A stretch of 51,565 nt of DNA from Alphaproteobacteria bacterium (GCA_018969015.1 JAGWZE010000025.1:1-51565), one strand, 5' to 3'; shown: positions 34,254-43,863, counted from the stretch's first letter. The notes: a model not told the origin generated them from the letters alone. Program-made: numbers and translations.

Positions 34254-35171
34254 ATGATGTCCATCTATCTGCCGATCGCCGAGTTGCCGGTGAACGCGCT
34301 CGTCATCCTGCTGATGAGCGGCGCCGTCGGATTCGTGTCGGGGCTCGTGGGCGTCGGCGGCGGGTTCCTCATGACGCCGCTGCTGATCTTCCTCGGCATC
34401 CCGCCCGCCGTGGCCGCCTCCACCGAGGCGGCGCAGATCACCTCGACCTCGGTGTCGGGACTGCTCGCCTACTGGCGCCGCCGCCTCGTGGACTGGCGCA
34501 TGGGCCTCCTGCTTTCGATCGCCGGCGTGCTCGGCTCGGTGGCCGGCGTCCGGCTGTTCGCGGCGATGAAAGAGATCGGTCAGGTCGATCTGCTGATCAC
34601 CCTCAGCTACGTCTTCTTCCTCAGCATCATCGGCGGCCTGATGCTGTGGGAAAGCGTCGGCGCCTTGCGGCGCAAGAGCCGCGGCCTGCCGCCGACGCGG
34701 CGCAAACGCGGGCGCACCTTGGCGCACGTCCTGCCGCTGCGCATGCGCTTCCCCGCCTCCGGGCTCTACATTTCGGTGCTGCCGCCATTGGCGATCGGCT
34801 TCGGCGTCGGCGTGATCGCGGCGGTGATGGGCGTCGGCGGCGGGTTCATCCTCGCGCCGGCAATGATCTATCTCCTGCGCATGCCGACGCAGGTCGTCGT
34901 CGGCACGTCGCTCGTGCAGGTGCTGATCGTCACCTCGCTCGTCGTCGTGCTGCAGTCCACGCAGACACGCACCGTCGATCTGGTGCTGGCGACGCTGCTG
35001 ATCGTCGGCGGCGTCATCGGCGCGCAGCTCGGCGTGCGCGCCGGCGCGAACTTCTCCGCCGAACGCCTGCGCGCCATCCTCGCGGTTCTGGTGCTCGGCA
35101 CCGGCCTCAAGCTCGCCTACGACCTCGTCGCCACGCCGGCCGAGATGTTCGTGCTGGGGGCGCCGCGGTGA
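34254..35171 (+). CDS. Sulfite exporter TauE/SafE family membrane protein
   Basis: A 305-residue permease with the twin repeats of the TauE/SafE family: FVSGLVGVGGGFLMTPLLIF near residue 30 and IAAVMGVGGGFILAPAMIYL near 190, each with the GVGGG motif, and about eight membrane segments. The cytoplasmic loop between halves is basic (RRKSRGLPPTRRKRGRTLAH). Such proteins move sulfite, sulfoacetate or other sulfur-containing anions. Its stop overlaps the next gene (GTGA), which encodes its usual partner TIGR02186. ATG 34254 and 34257 are adjacent candidates; the first is used. Confidence 0.9.
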   Translation: MMSIYLPIAELPVNALVILLMSGAVGFVSGLVGVGGGFLMTPLLIFLGIPPAVAASTEAAQITSTSVSGLLAYWRRRLVDWRMGLLLSIAGVLGSVAGVRLFAAMKEIGQVDLLITLSYVFFLSIIGGLMLWESVGALRRKSRGLPPTRRKRGRTLAHVLPLRMRFPASGLYISVLPPLAIGFGVGVIAAVMGVGGGFILAPAMIYLLRMPTQVVVGTSLVQVLIVTSLVVVLQSTQTRTVDLVLATLLIVGGVIGAQLGVRAGANFSAERLRAILAVLVLGTGLKLAYDLVATPAEMFVLGAPR

Positions 35172-35980
35172 GCGCGCGCGCGGGCCTCTCGACCCTCGTG
35201 CGTGCGGCGTGCGCCCTCGTTCTGGCCGCGCTGGCGCTTGCGCCCGTCGCCCGCGCCGCCACGCCAGCGCAACCGCCCGCGGCGGCCGGCGCGGCGTCCG
35301 GGCTCGCCGCCGCCGTCACGGACGACGTCATCGCCGTGACCTCCGATTTCCGCGGCGCGCGGATCACCGTGTTCGGCGCGACGCCCGCGCGCCGCGCGCC
35401 CGGCGACGTCGTTGTCGCGATCCGCGGCCCCGGCGCGCCGATCACTGTCATGCGCAAGCGCCGGACCGGCCCGCTCTGGCTCAACCGCGATCCGGTCTCC
35501 TTCGCGGATGCGCCGAGCTTCCATGCCGTCGTCAGCGCCAAACCTCTGGTGCAGATCGCCTCCACCCGCGACATCTGGGAGCTCGGGCTCGACCCCGCCG
35601 CCCAGGCGCGCCTGACCAGCGCCACCCCGTCCGACGCCGACCCGAGCGACTACCGCCAGGGCCTCGTGCGCCTGCAGCGCGCGCGCGGCCTCTATCAGGA
35701 AGCGCCGCGCGGGCTCGTGCTGCGCCCGGGCGGGCTCTTCAAGGCGCAGGTCGCGCTGCCCGCCAACGCACAGCCCGGCGCCTACCGCGCCGACGTCTAC
35801 CTCTTCCGCAATGGCCGTCTGCAAGCCACGGAATCCGCGACGATCTTGATCTCCCGCCAGGGCCTGGAGCAGACGGTCTATGCGCTCGCCCAGGAGCGCC
35901 CGCTGATCTACGGCCTGTTCACCGTCGCGCTCGCGCTGTCGGCCGGCTGGGTCGCGGCGCTGATCTTCCGACGGAGCTGA
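35168..35980 (+). CDS. TIGR02186 family membrane-anchored protein (TauE partner)
   Basis: A 270-residue protein with a signal peptide (ACALVLAALALAPVARA), an exported beta-rich domain and one C-terminal membrane helix (PLIYGLFTVALALSAGWVAALIF) with a short basic tail. VAVTSDFRGARITVFGATP and VMRKRRTGPLWLNRDPV are family features of TIGR02186 as I know it. The family regularly sits beside TauE, so it is probably an accessory subunit or periplasmic partner of the exporter. GTG 35168 overlaps the TauE stop. Confidence 0.85.
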   Translation: MSARAGLSTLVRAACALVLAALALAPVARAATPAQPPAAAGAASGLAAAVTDDVIAVTSDFRGARITVFGATPARRAPGDVVVAIRGPGAPITVMRKRRTGPLWLNRDPVSFADAPSFHAVVSAKPLVQIASTRDIWELGLDPAAQARLTSATPSDADPSDYRQGLVRLQRARGLYQEAPRGLVLRPGGLFKAQVALPANAQPGAYRADVYLFRNGRLQATESATILISRQGLEQTVYALAQERPLIYGLFTVALALSAGWVAALIFRRS

Positions 35981-35981
35981 C

Positions 35982-36482
35982 GTGACCCCTGAGCGTTCCC
36001 CGATCCCGACCGCCGCCTTGTGGCTCGGCCTGACCGGCCTGATCCCCTTCTACGCCTCGGCGTTCGCCGCCGCCGGACCGGACGCGATCGCACCCTGGGG
36101 CGTTCTGAGCTTCGCGATCTATGCGGCGGTGATCCTGTCCTTTCTCGGCGGCGCGCGTTGGGGTCTCGAGCTGGCGCGCGCGCCGGATGCGCCCTCGACC
36201 GCCCGCCTCGTGATGTCGGTCCTGCCCTCGATCGCCGGCTGGGCGCTGGCGGCCGGCGCGCTCGGCGCCGCGGTGGCGACCGGCGGAACGGGCGGCCTCG
36301 GCGTTCCGGGCCTCGCCGGCGGGTTCGCCGCGCTGTTTGCGGCCCAGTACGTTTGGGACCAGTCGGCCCCCCGGGTGTCAGCGGCGCCGGTCTGGTATCC
36401 GCGGCTGCGCCAAATCTTAACCTCGGGTGTTATAGTCGCCTGCATTGTCCTGCCGTTCGCGCAGGTTTTGGGACGCCCATGA
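35982..36482 (+). CDS. DUF3429 domain-containing membrane protein
   Basis: A 166-residue protein with about five hydrophobic segments. ALWLGLTGLIPFYASAFA and the block YAAVILSFLGGARWGLELAR are diagnostic of DUF3429, a small membrane family without known function. Starts with GTG one base after the TIGR02186 stop and is followed one base after its own stop by another GTG gene, so it is in the TauE operon; whether it takes part in the same transport is unknown. Confidence 0.85.
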   Translation: MTPERSPIPTAALWLGLTGLIPFYASAFAAAGPDAIAPWGVLSFAIYAAVILSFLGGARWGLELARAPDAPSTARLVMSVLPSIAGWALAAGALGAAVATGGTGGLGVPGLAGGFAALFAAQYVWDQSAPRVSAAPVWYPRLRQILTSGVIVACIVLPFAQVLGRP

Positions 36483-36483
36483 C

Positions 36484-37635
36484 GTGACCGCCGCGCCGCT
36501 TCCGGGTTCGCGCGCCAGCGTTCTGGCCGACCACGCGACCCCGGGCCGCGTGGCCTCCTTCGCGTTGCACGTCGTGTTCGCCGCCGCGCTGCTCGCGATC
36601 CCGCGGCCGAACGCGCCCCCCGAGCCGCCCGTCGTGCGCGTGGACGTGATCCCGCCCCCGGCCGTCACGCCCCCACCGCCGCCACCACCCAAGGCCCGCA
36701 CGTCGCCCCGCGCCCGCCAGCCGATCCCGCCGGCCACGCGCGCGCCCAAACCAACGCCGCCGACGCCCGACGACGCCGAACCCTTGCCGCGGCCAACGAC
36801 CGCGCCGCGCGCCGAGCCCCTCGCCGCAGCGCGCACCGCCGCCGCCCCGATCGCCGAAGCCAACCAGGACGCCCCCTTCCTCGCCGCACAGGCGGAACGG
36901 GCCGAATCCTTGCGCCCTGCCACCACCGCAGCGCCGGCCTTGTCGTCCATGGCCGCCGACACGCCCTGGATCGGCGGCGCCGCCGAACGCACGGACGCGC
37001 TCGCCCCGGCCAGCACGAACGTCATCCCGCGCGATCTCGCGAGCGCCAGGGCCGCGCCCGATCAGCTCCAGTTCGCGCCCGACCCGTCGACCGCGACCGC
37101 CCCCGCCCAGACGCCGGGCCAGTCCGATACGGAGGACGCCCGCAAACGCGCCGAGGACGCCGCGCGCAAGCGCGCCGGGCTCAACGAACCGAAATCCGAT
37201 CGCGGCGACACGCCCGTCGCCACCGGCGGCGCGCCGGCCATGGCGGGTGGCCCTGCCGGCGGCGCGAGCGGCGGGCCTGCCGGAGCCGCCGGCGGCGGCG
37301 CGCCCGCAACGTCCGGCGGCGGCGGCGTGCGCGCCGCCATCCGCGGCATCTCGATCGACGGGCTCAACGAGAATGTCGGCTGCGACAATCCCGACGATGT
37401 GCGCCTCTCCGATGCGGAGCGCGCCGAATGCAACCGCAAACGCTGGGCCGGCGCCCGCGGCGCGCCGCAGCTCGGCGCCGTGAAGGCGCGCGATCAGCGC
37501 GTGTTCGACGCCGCTGCTGCGCGCAAGACGCCGCCGACGGGCGAGAAGGGCGTCGCCGCCTGTCGCGCGTCCGGCGCCGCAGGCGCGCTCGACTGCCTGC
37601 CCGACGCCGACCCTTCCCCCAAACCGAAGCGCTGA
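36484..37635 (+). CDS. Pro-rich single-pass envelope protein (TonB-like architecture), unknown family
   Basis: A 383-residue protein: short cytoplasmic N-terminus, one membrane helix (SFALHVVFAAALLAI), a long Pro/Ala-rich region (PPEPPVVRVDVIPPPAVTPP onward), a Gly/Ala-rich stretch, and a C-terminal block of about 110 residues with four cysteines (NVGCDNPDDVRLSDAERAEC, VAACRASGAAGALDCLPD). The layout resembles TonB or TolA (anchor, stiff periplasmic arm, small end domain), but the end domain is not a recognisable TonB domain. GTG 36484 follows the DUF3429 stop by one base. The TauE operon ends here. Confidence 0.7.
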   Translation: MTAAPLPGSRASVLADHATPGRVASFALHVVFAAALLAIPRPNAPPEPPVVRVDVIPPPAVTPPPPPPPKARTSPRARQPIPPATRAPKPTPPTPDDAEPLPRPTTAPRAEPLAAARTAAAPIAEANQDAPFLAAQAERAESLRPATTAAPALSSMAADTPWIGGAAERTDALAPASTNVIPRDLASARAAPDQLQFAPDPSTATAPAQTPGQSDTEDARKRAEDAARKRAGLNEPKSDRGDTPVATGGAPAMAGGPAGGASGGPAGAAGGGAPATSGGGGVRAAIRGISIDGLNENVGCDNPDDVRLSDAERAECNRKRWAGARGAPQLGAVKARDQRVFDAAAARKTPPTGEKGVAACRASGAAGALDCLPDADPSPKPKR

Positions 37636-37642
37636 ACGTCGC

Positions 37643-38221
37643 TCACGCGCCGAGCGCGATGACGTGCGTGACGCCTGCGGGCGTCGCCGGATCGCGCGCG
37701 CGCAGATCCGGCACGGCGAACGTCGTCGCGCCGTCGCCGGCGCCGAACGTCACGCCGATCGCCGCGAAGAGATCGGGATAGGCCGTGCGGCTGAGCGTAC
37801 GGCCGTCGCAGCGCACGAAGCCCGGCGGCGTGGCCGTGGCGGCGCTGAGCGTCACGAGTCCCGCCGGCGTCGCGGCCTGCTCCGCCCGCCAGGCGCCGCC
37901 CCGCCAGACCACGCGGCGCGCCTCGTCGAGCACGTAGGCGCTCCATCCGGGCTTCGGCGTGATCGCCTCCCAGGCGCCATCGCGGTAGGCGGCGAGAGCG
38001 CCGTCGGCCATCGCCCCCCAGGCCGCGCCGCTCTTCCCGGATGGGAGGATATGGACGACGCCATCCGCCGGCGCGGACGGTTGCGCCGTCACGCTGCGGG
38101 ACGCGGCGGTGAGCTGAACGAGGGCGTCGAGGCGGGCGAACGCCTCGTTCACGGTGACGTGCTTCTGCGCCTGTGCAGGCGCAAGCAAAGGCAATTGCAG
38201 GTTGGTCGTGGCGTCGCTCAT
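37643..38221 (-). CDS. DUF2793 protein fused to a phage tail-collar domain
   Basis: A 192-residue protein. The N-terminal part (LQLPLLAPAQAQKHVTVNEA then FARLDALVQL, through WEAITPKPGWSAYVLDEARR) is DUF2793, known from prophage and gene-transfer-agent tail regions of alphaproteobacteria. The C-terminal 65 residues (TPPGFVRCDGRTLSRTAYPD, then LFAAIGVTFGAGDGATTFAVPDLR written in two parts) form a phage tail-collar domain. No other phage gene lies within 15 kb on either side, so this is an orphan structural gene, perhaps tail-fibre-like protein used by a gene transfer agent encoded elsewhere. Confidence 0.78.
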   Translation of the reverse strand: MSDATTNLQLPLLAPAQAQKHVTVNEAFARLDALVQLTAASRSVTAQPSAPADGVVHILPSGKSGAAWGAMADGALAAYRDGAWEAITPKPGWSAYVLDEARRVVWRGGAWRAEQAATPAGLVTLSAATATPPGFVRCDGRTLSRTAYPDLFAAIGVTFGAGDGATTFAVPDLRARDPATPAGVTHVIALGA

Positions 38222-38277
38222 CGGTACCTCCGCACGCCAGTCTGGAGGCGCCGCGGCGGGCGGGGATTGACGCGGTC

Positions 38278-39054
38278 TTATCCGTCCGGAGACAGACGAT
38301 CCGGTGCGGCGGGAAACACGCGCGCCCGGCCAAGGATCAGCGCCATCGGCGTCGTGCCGAACACCGCATCGAACGCCGGATCGCAGACGTTCAATCCCCC
38401 CGCATAGGCGCCGAACGCCGGCATCACGAGGCGGCGGCCGTCGGTGGCGAAGCAGCGTGCGCGCACCGCACGACCGCGCGCGGCGACCTTGGCGCAGGGA
38501 TGCAGGTGCCCGGCGATGACGGCGTCGTCCGCGCTGGGCTCGTGCTGGAGACGCAGGCCCGCGAGCGTCAGCGTCTCGCGCACCTCGCCGCCCAGCGCGG
38601 CCGGCGGATGCGGATCATGGTTGCCCTCGATCCAGACCCAGCTCGGCGCGCTTTCGACGAGCGCGGCAAGCGCACGCGCGTCGTCCTGGGCCATGCCGTG
38701 CGGCCCGTCGGCGTCGTGGAAGCTGTCGCCGAGCGAGACGACGACGTCCGGCGCATGCGTACGCAGAAGCGCGGCGATCCGCGCGAGCGTCGCGCGCGTG
38801 TCATAGGGCGGCAGGAACTGGCCCTTGCGCGCGAACGCGGCGCCCTTCTCCAGGTGCAGGTCCGAGACGACGAGCGCGCGCGCCGCGCCGATCCACAATG
38901 CGCCGTCCGCCAGCGCCGTCACCCGCACGCCGGCGAGGTCGAACTCCGCATGCGGCCCCGCGAGCGCCACGAGCGGCGGCGCGACGCCCGGCGCAGCCGC
39001 CGAAGCGGACACGCGGGCGGGCCGCCGTCGTTGAGGGCCGGACAAGGTCACCAT
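38278..39054 (-). CDS. pdeM: Ligase-associated DNA damage response endonuclease PdeM
   Basis: A 258-residue calcineurin-like metallophosphoesterase. Metal-binding blocks appear in order: [37 protein letters not shown] and [26 protein letters not shown] near the end is typical of PdeM. PdeM usually accompanies a DNA-ligase/Lhr-helicase/exonuclease set in DNA repair, none of which lies in this window. ATG 39054 was preferred because it begins the conserved part, although the first 35 residues are low-complexity. It is convergent with nothing; a reverse gene lies 56 bases downstream. Confidence 0.82.
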   Translation of the reverse strand: MVTLSGPQRRRPARVSASAAAPGVAPPLVALAGPHAEFDLAGVRVTALADGALWIGAARALVVSDLHLEKGAAFARKGQFLPPYDTRATLARIAALLRTHAPDVVVSLGDSFHDADGPHGMAQDDARALAALVESAPSWVWIEGNHDPHPPAALGGEVRETLTLAGLRLQHEPSADDAVIAGHLHPCAKVAARGRAVRARCFATDGRRLVMPAFGAYAGGLNVCDPAFDAVFGTTPMALILGRARVFPAAPDRLSPDG

Positions 39055-39118
39055 GCCCGACCATAGGCGCACGGCCGCGAGTCGGTCGAGGCGCGTGCGG
39101 TCGCGGCGCGGCGTGCGC

Positions 39119-40918
39119 TCATGCCGCGATCCAGGCGTCGACGTTCGCCGCGAGCACATCGAGCGGCACGGCGCCGCGCGTGAGCACGACGTCGTGGAAG
39201 CCGCGGATGTCGAACTTCGCGCCCATGGCCGTGCGGGCCTTCTCGCGCAGGCGCAGGATCTCCTGCTGCCCGATCATATAAGCCGTCGCCTGGCCCGGCA
39301 TGACGATGTAGCGGTCGATGTCCTTCTCGGCCTGCGCGCGGTCGCCGGGCTGGTTGTCGAGGATGTACTGCACGGCCTGCTCGCGCGACCAGCGCTTGGC
39401 GTGCAGACCCGTATCGACGACGAGGCGGATCGCGCGGCGCACTTCCAGCGTCAGGCGGCCGAAATCCGAGTACGGATCCTCGTAGAAGCCCATGTCCTTG
39501 CCAAGACGCTCGGCATAGAGGCCCCAGCCTTCGGAGAACGCGGTGTAGCCGCCAAAGCGGCGGAAGCGCGGCAGGCCGTCGAGCTCCTGTGCGAGCGCAA
39601 TCTGGAAGTGGTGACCGGGGATGCCCTCGTGGAACGCCAGCGCCTCGATCTGGTAGGTCGGCAGCGCCTTCATGTCGATCGTGTTGGCGTAGTAGACGCC
39701 CGGGCGCGATCCGTCCGCGGACGGACGTTCGTAGAAGGCAAGTCCCGCCGCCTGCTCGCGGAACGGCTCCACCGCGCGCACTTCCATCGGCGCCTTCGGC
39801 AGGCGGTTGAAGTATTGCGGCACCTTCGCGTTCATCGCGGCGATCGCCGCCGTCGCGCGCTTGATGTACTCGGCCTTTCCGTCCGCCGTCTGCGGCAGGA
39901 AGAAGCGCGGGTCCGTCTCCATGAAGTCGAAGAACTTGTCGAGGTCGCCGCTGAAGCCGACCTTCGCCATGATGGCGCGCATTTCGCCATGGATGCGCGC
40001 CACGTTGTCGAGGCCGATCTGGTGGATTTCGGCCGCCGAGAGTTTCGTCGTCGTCATGTCGGCGAGACGATCGGCGTAGTAGGCGTCGCCGTCCTTGAAA
40101 CGCCATACGCCGGCGTCCGTGCCCGCGCGCGCCTTCTGGCTTTCAATCGCGGCGATCATGCGCGCATAGGCCGGGGCCACGCCGTCCTTCAGCGCGGCCG
40201 CGCCGTCGGCGACGAGCTTGGCCTTCACCGCCTCGGGCGCGTCGATCCGGCCGACCTTCGCCTTCAGGTCCGCGAAAAGCGGGCTGTCGGGACCGTCCGT
40301 GAACGGCGCGCCCTTCACGACGTTGCGCGCGGCGGGCAGGACGTAGTCGAAAATGTGCTTCGGCGGCAGCACGCCGGCCGCGGCGTTGGCCTCGCTGCGC
40401 GCCACCTGCGCATCGAGATAAGCAGGCATGCCGCGCAGCCGCTCCACATAGGCCTCCGCATCCGAGACGGTCGCGACCTTGTGCTGGTTGATGAGGAACG
40501 TCGGCGTCGTGCTCTGCACGCCGCCCATCTGGTTGAACACGTAGCCGTAGCGGCGCCATTTCTGGTTGGCGACGGAGCGCGACACGCTCTGCTCGAACAG
40601 CGTGAGCGAGAGGCGCGAGTCCGCGGAGAGCTTGTCGGCCTTGATCTTGCGCTTGATCTTGGCGAGCGCGTCGACGCTCGCGCGCACGGAGGCGTCGGCG
40701 GCCGCGTCGGAGACGTCGTTCCATTTGCCGTAGTTGCGCTTGTCGCCGAGCGAGGTGGCCAGTTGCGGCGAGCGGTCGAGCTGGGCTTCGAACGCCTTCT
40801 CGAACATTTCGGCCAGCGCGGCGTCCGCCGAGCGCGGCTTGGCTTCGGCGGATTGACCGGCAGCGGCGAGCGCCGCGACGGCGGCCGCGCCGGCGAGCGC
40901 GTCACGTCTGGAAATCAT
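39119..40918 (-). CDS. DUF885 family (Tat-exported) putative metallopeptidase
   Basis: A 599-residue protein with a twin-arginine signal ([21 protein letters not shown]) and a full DUF885 domain. The family zinc-like motif is [16 protein letters not shown] at about residue 440, with downstream [15 protein letters not shown] and the C-terminal block [23 protein letters not shown]885 proteins are related to M3-like gluzincin peptidases, so a periplasmic peptidase is probable but unproven. ATG 40918 is preferred over 40924 because GAGAGGGG lies six bases before it. PdeM lies downstream; a 140-base gap to the acyltransferase gene shows only small GC hairpins. Confidence 0.85.
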   Translation of the reverse strand: MISRRDALAGAAAVAALAAAGQSAEAKPRSADAALAEMFEKAFEAQLDRSPQLATSLGDKRNYGKWNDVSDAAADASVRASVDALAKIKRKIKADKLSADSRLSLTLFEQSVSRSVANQKWRRYGYVFNQMGGVQSTTPTFLINQHKVATVSDAEAYVERLRGMPAYLDAQVARSEANAAAGVLPPKHIFDYVLPAARNVVKGAPFTDGPDSPLFADLKAKVGRIDAPEAVKAKLVADGAAALKDGVAPAYARMIAAIESQKARAGTDAGVWRFKDGDAYYADRLADMTTTKLSAAEIHQIGLDNVARIHGEMRAIMAKVGFSGDLDKFFDFMETDPRFFLPQTADGKAEYIKRATAAIAAMNAKVPQYFNRLPKAPMEVRAVEPFREQAAGLAFYERPSADGSRPGVYYANTIDMKALPTYQIEALAFHEGIPGHHFQIALAQELDGLPRFRRFGGYTAFSEGWGLYAERLGKDMGFYEDPYSDFGRLTLEVRRAIRLVVDTGLHAKRWSREQAVQYILDNQPGDRAQAEKDIDRYIVMPGQATAYMIGQQEILRLREKARTAMGAKFDIRGFHDVVLTRGAVPLDVLAANVDAWIAA

Positions 40919-41065
40919 GGACATCCCCTCTCGTGGCCCTCCGGGCCGTCGCCTGCGGTTAAGCGACGCACGGGCGCCCCGGTCAAGCCCTGACCATGTG
41001 CACACCGCGCCCTGCATGCAGGAAGCCGTGAGCATCGCGGGCGCGGCGCCGCGCGGGGGATCGGA

Positions 41066-42163
41066 TCAGGCGGGCGCGGCGCTGTCGATCGCAGGGCGGT
41101 CGCGGCGCGGCGGCGGCGGCGACAGCCCGATGAGCATGCGCAGACGCGACGCGTCGAGCGCGCGGTAGATCGCCCAGCTCAGCGCAACCGTGCCGAGCGT
41201 CAGCGCGGTCCGCTCGACCGGCTCGGACAGCTGGAGCGGCGCGAGCGCGAGCATCAGCCCGACGATAACCGGCTGATGCAGCAGATACACCGGCATGACG
41301 CCGCGGTTGAGCGTGCGCAGCGCCGAGGACGGGCGATTGAACAGCGTCCGGCCATAGCCGCACAGCACGCCGATCGTCATCGCGCCGAACACGGCGCCGG
41401 CAAGCGCGTGCGTGGTCTGGTGGGCGCCGGCGTCGATCGCGAGCCATCCGACGCTTGCGAGCGCCAACAACGCCAAGGCCGTCCGCCGCTGCGCCTGCAG
41501 CCGCGGCCACAGCCCCGCTCCGCCCCAGAAGCCGAGCGCGAACAGGCCGCCATATTTGCAGTGGCCGGCGAGGTCGTCCCAGATCGCATAGGTGCGCGGC
41601 GCGACGACGCCGAGCACCGCCCCCGCGCAGAGGATCGCGGCAAGAACGAACAATGCGCCAGGCCCGCGGGTCACGCGTTCGACGAGCGCGTCCAGCCGCA
41701 CCGAAAGCCGCGGCGCCGTGAGCACGAGGGCCACGACCAGCGCCACGTAGAGCAGCAGGAACGGCAGGAACCAGACGTGCTGCAGAATGCGGTGCCCCTC
41801 GGCGAGCCCAAAGAGGCCGAGCCCCGCGGCGTGCGCCCCCAGCGCCTGCAGCGGCGCCAGAACGAGGAGGCCGAACAGGATCGGCGGGCCGATGCGCTTC
41901 AACCGCGCCTGCAGGGCCGGCATCGCCCCGTCCTTGCCGACGGAAAAGCGCAACGCGGCCCCGGCGACGAGGAACAGCAGCGCCATTTGCCATTCACTGA
42001 TGAACTGGGAGAGCCAGCTGGGGCGATCGACCTGATGCACGGACCGCGCGACCCAATGATCGATCACGTACGGAAGTTCCGTATGGTAAAGGATCAGCAG
42101 CCCCAGCGCGCCGACGCGGAGCCAGTCGAGAAAATAGACGCGCTCTGTCATCGTCGTGGGCAT
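41066..42163 (-). CDS. Acyltransferase 3 family membrane protein
   Basis: A 365-residue integral membrane acyltransferase with about ten hydrophobic segments. The N-terminal RVYFLDWLRVGALGLLILYH carries the catalytic-type Asp/Arg region of the family, LQHVWFLPFLLLYVALVVAL the second conserved block, and LRTLNRGVMPVYLLHQPVIV the third. Such proteins acylate glycans (for example MdoC-like succinylation) from the inner membrane; the acceptor here is unknown. Start choice is between 42163 and 42151, neither with a good Shine-Dalgarno. It is divergent from the hydrolase gene. Confidence 0.88.
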   Translation of the reverse strand: MPTTMTERVYFLDWLRVGALGLLILYHTELPYVIDHWVARSVHQVDRPSWLSQFISEWQMALLFLVAGAALRFSVGKDGAMPALQARLKRIGPPILFGLLVLAPLQALGAHAAGLGLFGLAEGHRILQHVWFLPFLLLYVALVVALVLTAPRLSVRLDALVERVTRGPGALFVLAAILCAGAVLGVVAPRTYAIWDDLAGHCKYGGLFALGFWGGAGLWPRLQAQRRTALALLALASVGWLAIDAGAHQTTHALAGAVFGAMTIGVLCGYGRTLFNRPSSALRTLNRGVMPVYLLHQPVIVGLMLALAPLQLSEPVERTALTLGTVALSWAIYRALDASRLRMLIGLSPPPPRRDRPAIDSAAPA

Positions 42164-42382
42164 CGAGCGAGCATCGCGCCGATGCGACCGCCCCGGAAAC
42201 ATGTTCCCCCATCGCCGTGGTTCGCCGCGGGTCGCGCGCGGCTCACGGGCGACAAGTTCGGCCCCGTGGCGACAAACTCGCCTGCGAGCCGATTGCGTTT
42301 GCGGCGGCGCGCGTCAGGATGCGGGCCACGCCAGGACGATGCGGCCCGCGGAAGAGGCCGCCAAGCCGACGGGGAGAACGCC

Positions 42383-43273
42383 ATGAGTGAAGTCGAAGCC
42401 ATGCGGGACGTGCTGCGCAGCCTGGTGAATCGCGACGGGCCGCAGCCGACGCTGGAGGAGACGCGGGCGGCCTACGAGGCCTGGGGCCTGTCCAATCCGC
42501 TGCCCGACGGCGGGACCGTGACGCCGACGTCGCTCGGCGGCGTGGCGGCCCTCACGACGCAGACGCCGGGCGCGCGCGCCGACGCCGCGCTGCTCTATCT
42601 CCATGGCGGCGGCTACGCGATCGGCTCGGCTTCGGGCCACCGCCACGTGTGCGCGCATCTCGCCGCCCAGGCCGGGATCACCGGCTACGCCATCGATTAT
42701 CGTCTGGCGCCGGAGCATCCCTACCCCGCCGCGGTCGAGGACGCCGTCGCCGCCTACGCCGCGCTGCTCGCCCAGGGCGTCGCGCCGTCGCGCATCGTCA
42801 TCGCGGGCGATTCCGCCGGCGGCGGGCTCACGCTCGCCACCGCGCTCGCCGTGCGCGAACGCGGGATGCCGCAGCCCGCGGGCCTGTTCTGCATCAGCCC
42901 GTGGGCGGACCTCACCCAGACGGGCCAAAGCTACCGCGTCTGCGCCGAGCGCGACCTTTTGGTGACCAAGACCGCCCTCGACGCCTGGACCGTGCTGTAC
43001 GCCGGCGAGCGCGATCCCGCCCAGCCGCTGATCTCGCCGGCCTTCGCGGACTATGCGGGCCTCGCGCCCATCCTCATTCACGTCGGCGCCGACGAGGTGC
43101 TTTTGTCGGATTCGCTGAAGGTCGCGGAGGCCGCCGGCCTCGCGAACGTGCCCGTCGAGCTCGTCATCGAGAAGGACATGCAGCACGTCTGGCACTTCAT
43201 GCTGGGCATGCTCACGCAGGCCCGCGTCTCGATCGCCGCGGCCGGCGCCTGGATGCGCGCGCGCGTCGGATGA
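42383..43273 (+). CDS. Alpha/beta hydrolase of the hormone-sensitive lipase family
   Basis: A 296-residue esterase/lipase. The oxyanion motif LYLHGGGYAIGS, the strand AIDYRLAPEHPYPAAVED, the nucleophile elbow VIAGDSAGGGLTLA, the acid segment HVGADEVLLSDS and the catalytic His in DMQHVWHFM are all in place. The likely activity is hydrolysis of short acyl esters, in the cytoplasm. GGGGAGAACGCC precedes ATG 42383. The TetR gene overlaps its stop (ATGA), so regulator and enzyme are translated together. Confidence 0.92.
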   Translation: MSEVEAMRDVLRSLVNRDGPQPTLEETRAAYEAWGLSNPLPDGGTVTPTSLGGVAALTTQTPGARADAALLYLHGGGYAIGSASGHRHVCAHLAAQAGITGYAIDYRLAPEHPYPAAVEDAVAAYAALLAQGVAPSRIVIAGDSAGGGLTLATALAVRERGMPQPAGLFCISPWADLTQTGQSYRVCAERDLLVTKTALDAWTVLYAGERDPAQPLISPAFADYAGLAPILIHVGADEVLLSDSLKVAEAAGLANVPVELVIEKDMQHVWHFMLGMLTQARVSIAAAGAWMRARVG

Positions 43274-43863
43274 AGACCACCGCGCCCGCCGCCGCGCTCT
43301 CGACGCGGGACCGCCTCGTCGCGGCGGCGGTGCGCGTGGTCGCGCGCGACGGGCTCGAAGCGGCGAGCGTGAAAACGATCGCCGCCGAGGCGGACGTCAC
43401 GCCGGGGCTCCTGCACTACCACTTCCCCTCGAAAGAGGCGCTGCTGGAAGCCGCGCTGCGGCAGGCGCTGGAGGGCTATCTCGCCGCGGTGCGTGCGCGC
43501 CGCGACGCGCTGCCCCCCACGCGCCTGCTCGACGCCGTGTTCGAGGACGCCCGCGCGGCCATCGCAGCCGACGGCGAGTTCTTTCGCCTGCGGCTCGCGT
43601 TCGCCGCCAAGGCGCTCGCCGATCCGGCGCTCGCCGCGGTGATGCGCGATCTCAACGCCGCCGCGATCGAGGAGAACGCGCGCTCGTTCGCGCTGGCCCG
43701 CGGGGCCAAGCGTCCGGCCGCGCGCGACCGGGCGCTCGCCGCAACCTTGAAGGCCGCGTTCGACGGCGTTCTCCTCGCCGCGCTCGTGACGCCCGATTTC
43801 CCGCTCGAGGCCGCCGCCGACATCCTGCGCACCGGCGCCCGCGCCTGGCAGGACCGCCCCTGA
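43270..43863 (+). CDS. TetR/AcrR family transcriptional regulator
   Basis: A 197-residue regulator. The helix-turn-helix is RDRLVAAAVRVVARDGLEAA then SVKTIAAEADVTPGLLHYHF and PSKEALLEAAL, the classical TetR pattern with the recognition helix at LLHYHF. The rest is the helical ligand domain. It overlaps the hydrolase gene and is followed, 34 bases after its stop, by a near-perfect palindrome that precedes the SDR gene. It therefore probably represses the SDR gene (and possibly its own unit through another site). Confidence 0.9.
   Translation: MKTTAPAAALSTRDRLVAAAVRVVARDGLEAASVKTIAAEADVTPGLLHYHFPSKEALLEAALRQALEGYLAAVRARRDALPPTRLLDAVFEDARAAIAADGEFFRLRLAFAAKALADPALAAVMRDLNAAAIEENARSFALARGAKRPAARDRALAATLKAAFDGVLLAALVTPDFPLEAAADILRTGARAWQDRP

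Noticed and set aside
39053-40993. Long forward frame opposite the DUF885 gene
   Set aside because: Antisense shadow; Arg/His-rich and covers the whole opposite gene.
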